Positions 60,995-64,000 of a stretch of DNA of 64,000 nucleotides are shown in pieces. Within the stretch, counting starts at the first letter, position 1, and every line of letters starts with the position of its first letter. This stretch comes from Pseudomonadota bacterium (GTDB lineage: Bacteria > Pseudomonadota > Gammaproteobacteria > Burkholderiales > Burkholderiaceae_C): NCBI GenBank assembly GCA_021845505.1, contig JAJZVU010000001.1, positions 1 to 64,000 on the forward strand, written 5' to 3'. The translations under genes were made by a program, and so were the position numbers. A model generated the notes under the pieces. It had not been told where the DNA came from, made no database searches, and saw only the letters and a list, made by a program, of their open reading frames with translations.

Positions 60995-61987
60995 TCAGGC
61001 CGCCTCGGAGGCCTTGTCGCGCAGCGCCTGTTGCAGCGCGGCACGCGCCGGAGCGAGGTCCTGCTTGACCACCCCGGGCAACTCGCATTCCAGCACCGCG
61101 CGCCGCAGCGCCTGCACGGCCGCGGTGCGGGTGAAGGTCTTGCGCCAGGCCAGCACCACCCTGCGCGACGGCACCGGATCGCTGAACGGCACGTAGCAGA
61201 TCGGCCCCCCGCCGGCGGCGGCCGGGCCGAGCTGCGCCGACATGGTCGGCAGGATCGTGATGCCCATCCCCGAGGCGACCATGTGCTTGATGGTCTCGAG
61301 CGACGAACCCTCGAAGCTCTTGCGGATGCCCTCGGAGCCCGGGGAGAACCTGGCGAACTCGGGGCAGACCTCGAGCACATGGTCGCGAAAGCAGTGGCCC
61401 GTGCCGAGCAGCAGCATGGTCTCGTCGCGAATCTGCTCGGTATGCACGGGCTCGCCTTGCGCGAGGCGATGGCCCCTGGGCACCGCGACCACGAAGGGCT
61501 CGTCGTACAGCGCCGCGGTGGCCAGGCCGTGCTCGGGAAAGGGTTCGGCCAGCACCGCGACGTCGAGTTCGCCGTTGCGCAGCATCTCGAGCAGCTTGAC
61601 GGTGAGCTGCTCCTGCAGCAGCAGCGGCATCTGCGGGGTCAGTTCGATGACCTTGTGCACCAGCGGGGGCAGCAGGTACGGGGCGATGGTGTAGATCACC
61701 CCCAGGCGCAGCGGCCCGGCCAGCGGATCCTTGCCGCGCCGGGCGATCTCACGGATCGCCGAAGACTGCTCCAGCACGCGCTGCGCCTGTTCGATGATCT
61801 CGGCCCCGATCGGGGTGATGGTGATTTCGCTGCCCCCACGCTCGAAGATCTTCAGGTCGAGTTCTTCCTCGAGCTTCTTGATCGCCACCGACAGCGTCGG
61901 CTGGCTGACGAAGCAGGCCTCGGCCGCGCGGCCGAAATGACGCTCGCGGGCGACGGCGACGATGTATCGCAGTTCGGTCAATGTCAT
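60995..61987 (-). CDS. oxyR: Hydrogen peroxide-sensing regulator OxyR
   Basis: 330 residues from ATG 61987. N-terminal LysR winged helix (TLTELRYIVAVARERHFGRAAEACFVSQPTLSVAIKKLEEELDLKIFERGG). The redox cysteines are at C199 and C208 (LGTGHCFRDHVLEVCPEF), the same numbering as E. coli OxyR. Activates peroxide defence genes on disulfide formation. An alternative ATG at 61996 would add three residues. recG lies 61 bp upstream on the same strand, the usual recG-oxyR arrangement. Confidence 0.95.
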   Translation of the reverse strand: MTLTELRYIVAVARERHFGRAAEACFVSQPTLSVAIKKLEEELDLKIFERGGSEITITPIGAEIIEQAQRVLEQSSAIREIARRGKDPLAGPLRLGVIYTIAPYLLPPLVHKVIELTPQMPLLLQEQLTVKLLEMLRNGELDVAVLAEPFPEHGLATAALYDEPFVVAVPRGHRLAQGEPVHTEQIRDETMLLLGTGHCFRDHVLEVCPEFARFSPGSEGIRKSFEGSSLETIKHMVASGMGITILPTMSAQLGPAAAGGGPICYVPFSDPVPSRRVVLAWRKTFTRTAAVQALRRAVLECELPGVVKQDLAPARAALQQALRDKASEAA

Positions 61988-62048
61988 AGCCAACATTAAA
62001 GCACATCGCAGACAGAATTCGCAAAAACTATGGCGCGGACGGATCGAA

Positions 62049-64000
62049 TCAAGCCGACAACCAGTCGCTGCCGCCGCCCAGCCAGCGCTGCAGATGCTCG
62101 CGCGCGGCCTGCGGATGCTCGCGCAGCAGCACCTGCGCGGCCTCGCGCGCCGCCTCGAGCAGGTCCTGGTCCTCGCGCAGGTCGGCATGGCGCAGGCCCT
62201 GCAGGCCCGATTGGCGCTGCCCCAGCAGTTCCCCCGGGCCGCGCAGCTCCAGGTCCTTCTGCGCCAGCACGAAACCGTCGCTGCTCTGGTGCAGCGCCTG
62301 CAGCCGCGCGCTGGCGGTCGCCGACAGCGGCTCGGAGAACAGCAGCAGGCATTGCGCGGCCTGGCTGCCGCGGCCGACGCGGCCGCGCAACTGATGCAAC
62401 TGCGACAGGCCGAAGCGCTCGGCGTGCTCGATGACCATCAGGCTGGCCGCCGGCACGTCGACCCCGACCTCGATGACCGTGGTGGCCACCAGCAGCCGCA
62501 AGCGCGCGGCGGCGAAGTCGGCCATCACCTGCGCCTTGCTCGCCGCCGGCATGCGCCCGTGCAACAGCCCCACCAGATCGGCGCGTTCGCCCAGCAGCGA
62601 CTGCAACTCGGCGTGCGTGGCCAGCGCGTCGCGCAACTCCTGCGCACCGCCTGCCGGCGCGTCCGCGGCGGGCTCGATCAGCGGACACACCCAGTACGCC
62701 TGTCGACCCGCGAGCACCAGTTCGCGCACCCGGCGCATGACCTGGTCGCGCCGCTGCTCCGAGAACACCCGGGTGCGCACCGGCTGGCGGCCCGGCGGGG
62801 CATGGGCGATGGTCGAAATGTCCAGGTCGCCGAACACGGCCATCGCCAGCGTGCGGGGAATCGGCGTCGCGGTCATCATCAGCAGATGCGGCTGGCGCTG
62901 CTCGCCGGCGCCCTTGGCGCGCAAGCTCAGCCTCTGGGCGACGCCGAAGCGGTGCTGTTCGTCGACCACGGCCAGCGCCAGGCGGGCGAACCGCACCTTG
63001 TCCTGGATCACCGCATGGGTGCCGACGACCAGCGAGGCCTCGCCGCTGGCGGCGCGCGCCAGCGCCGCCTCGCGCTCGCCGCGCGGCTGCCCGCCGCGCA
63101 GCCAGGCCACCTCGACCCCCAGCGGCTGCAGCCAGCCGGCCAGCCGCTGCAGGTGCTGCGCGGCCAGGATGTCGGTCGGGGCCATCAGCGCGCATTGCAT
63201 GCCGCTGTCGATGGCCTGCGCGGCAGCCAGCGCCGCCACCACGGTCTTGCCGCTGCCGACGTCGCCCTGCAGCAGGCGATGCATCGGCTGCTCGCGCTGC
63301 AGGTCGGCAGCGATCTCGCCGACGCAACCGAGCTGGTCCGCGGTGAGGGCGAAGGGCAGCGCCTGCAGCAGCCGTTGCACCAGCCCGGCGTCGCGCCGGG
63401 GCAGCGGCCAGGCCCGCTGCTGCGCGCGACGCGATCGCGCCAGTTGCTGCGCCAGCTGCTGCGCCAGCAATTCGTCGAACTTCAGGCGCCGCCAGGCCGG
63501 GTGGTCGCGGCGCTCGAGCTGCGCGATGGCCAGCGTGGGCGGCGGCGCGTGCAGGGTGCGCAGCGCCTGCGCGATGGGCGGCAGGCCGAGCCCGTCGAGC
63601 ACCTCGGCAGGGAGCCATTCGCGCAGATCCAGCCGCGCCAGCGCGGCCGCCACGGCCTTGCGCAGCCAGGCCTGGCTGACGCCGGCGGCGGCCGGATAGA
63701 TCGGGGTCAGGCTTCGCGGAAGCGGCGCGTCGGCATCGCCGGCATGGCATACCGGATGCACCATTTCCGGACCGAACAAGCCGCGCCTGGCCTCGCCGCG
63801 GATGCGCAACAGCCGCCCCGCTGCGTACTGCCTGCTCCACCCGGGATAGAAGTGGAAGAAACGCAGTTCCAGGCGACCGCTGGCGTCTTCGACCTGCACC
63901 CGCAGCACCCGGCGCCGCCCGGCGACCACCTCGGCATGCACCACCCGTGCCAGCACCACGGCTACGCGCGCCTCGGGAAGTTCGGCGATCGGGGTGATGC
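62049..64000 (-). CDS. recG: ATP-dependent DNA helicase RecG, N-terminal part outside window
   Basis: About 650 residues of the C-terminal and central part; the 5' end runs off the right edge. The visible N-terminal piece is the wedge/OB domain (GITPIAEL.. LRVQVEDASGRLELRFFHFYPGWSRQYAAGRLLRIRGEARRG). The helicase core follows: PFALTADQLGCVGEI, Walker A LLQGDVGSGKTVVA, DEQHRFGV (DExH), TATPIPRTLAM, and GVDVPAASLMVIEHAERFGLSQLHQLRGRVGRG. RecG reverses stalled replication forks and processes Holliday junctions. The gene leads into oxyR, 61 bp downstream. Confidence 0.96.
   Translation of the reverse strand, partial: ITPIAELPEARVAVVLARVVHAEVVAGRRRVLRVQVEDASGRLELRFFHFYPGWSRQYAAGRLLRIRGEARRGLFGPEMVHPVCHAGDADAPLPRSLTPIYPAAAGVSQAWLRKAVAAALARLDLREWLPAEVLDGLGLPPIAQALRTLHAPPPTLAIAQLERRDHPAWRRLKFDELLAQQLAQQLARSRRAQQRAWPLPRRDAGLVQRLLQALPFALTADQLGCVGEIAADLQREQPMHRLLQGDVGSGKTVVAALAAAQAIDSGMQCALMAPTDILAAQHLQRLAGWLQPLGVEVAWLRGGQPRGEREAALARAASGEASLVVGTHAVIQDKVRFARLALAVVDEQHRFGVAQRLSLRAKGAGEQRQPHLLMMTATPIPRTLAMAVFGDLDISTIAHAPPGRQPVRTRVFSEQRRDQVMRRVRELVLAGRQAYWVCPLIEPAADAPAGGAQELRDALATHAELQSLLGERADLVGLLHGRMPAASKAQVMADFAAARLRLLVATTVIEVGVDVPAASLMVIEHAERFGLSQLHQLRGRVGRGSQAAQCLLLFSEPLSATASARLQALHQSSDGFVLAQKDLELRGPGELLGQRQSGLQGLRHADLREDQDLLEAAREAAQVLLREHPQAAREHLQRWLGGGSDWLSA

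Overview
The window looks like chromosomal DNA of a high-GC betaproteobacterium, probably Burkholderiales. The codon use is strongly GC-biased, recG sits beside oxyR, and ilvD, argF, proC, hflX and an ovothiol synthase are all of proteobacterial type. An octaheme tetrathionate-reductase-family cytochrome with a b-type cytochrome and a rhodanese suggests sulfur or nitrogen-oxyanion respiration (a Thiomonas-like organism is possible, but the genus cannot be fixed from sequence alone). There is no phage, insertion sequence or CRISPR array. One tRNA gene (Ser-GGA) is present.

Layout. 1-3.4 kb: 5' part of a secreted RHS/YD-repeat protein running off the left edge (minus). 4-6.7 kb: hflX and an AzgA-type purine permease (plus). 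6.8-13.6 kb (minus): EthD protein, medium-chain acyl-CoA synthetase, an ornithine carbamoyltransferase, a large TIR-STAND NTPase-repeat protein that resembles anti-phage or signalling NTPases, and a DGC-domain zinc protein behind a strong promoter with a palindrome in its spacer. 13.8-20.2 kb (plus): ilvD, a small membrane protein, then octaheme cytochrome, cytochrome b, exported protein and rhodanese. 20.2-23.9 kb (minus): a 1233-residue hemerythrin-GAF-GGDEF-globin-GAF-EAL sensor.

24-40 kb is a catabolic island for small di/tricarboxylic acids. A long minus-strand series (two MaoC/HTD2-type hydratases, a pair of CaiB-family CoA-transferase subunits, a CitE-like lyase, a GntR regulator and a DctPQM TRAP transporter) diverges from a third CoA-transferase and an MHS-family transporter. 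It is followed by tcuB-tcuA and a divergent LysR gene, the tricarballylate dehydrogenase system. A shared motif GAATGCATTG occurs three times at the promoters of the CoA module and is the best candidate for the GntR operator. Together the genes suggest uptake of an acid, oxidation by TcuAB, CoA activation, hydration, and cleavage to acetyl-CoA plus a keto acid, by analogy with the itaconate/mesaconate/citramalate routes.

40-52.3 kb: PAP2-family protein, an ECF sigma factor with a short zinc anti-sigma and two exported proteins, a GST, a PAS-GGDEF-EAL protein coupled to an MFS exporter, an HlyD-FtsX-LolD-type ABC efflux set, and a CoxG-like/XdhC pair. 52.2-58.2 kb: YcgR-like PilZ protein, OvoA (ovothiol synthase/methyltransferase), pirin, a ten-unit 13-bp tandem repeat, a ferritin-like protein, and a second ECF sigma/anti-sigma pair. 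58.2-64 kb: EamA transporter, tRNA-Ser, proC, lrp, oxyR and the 3' part of recG running off the right edge.

On nearly every gene the opposite strand also holds a long open frame because of the GC-rich codon use; these were judged to be shadows.
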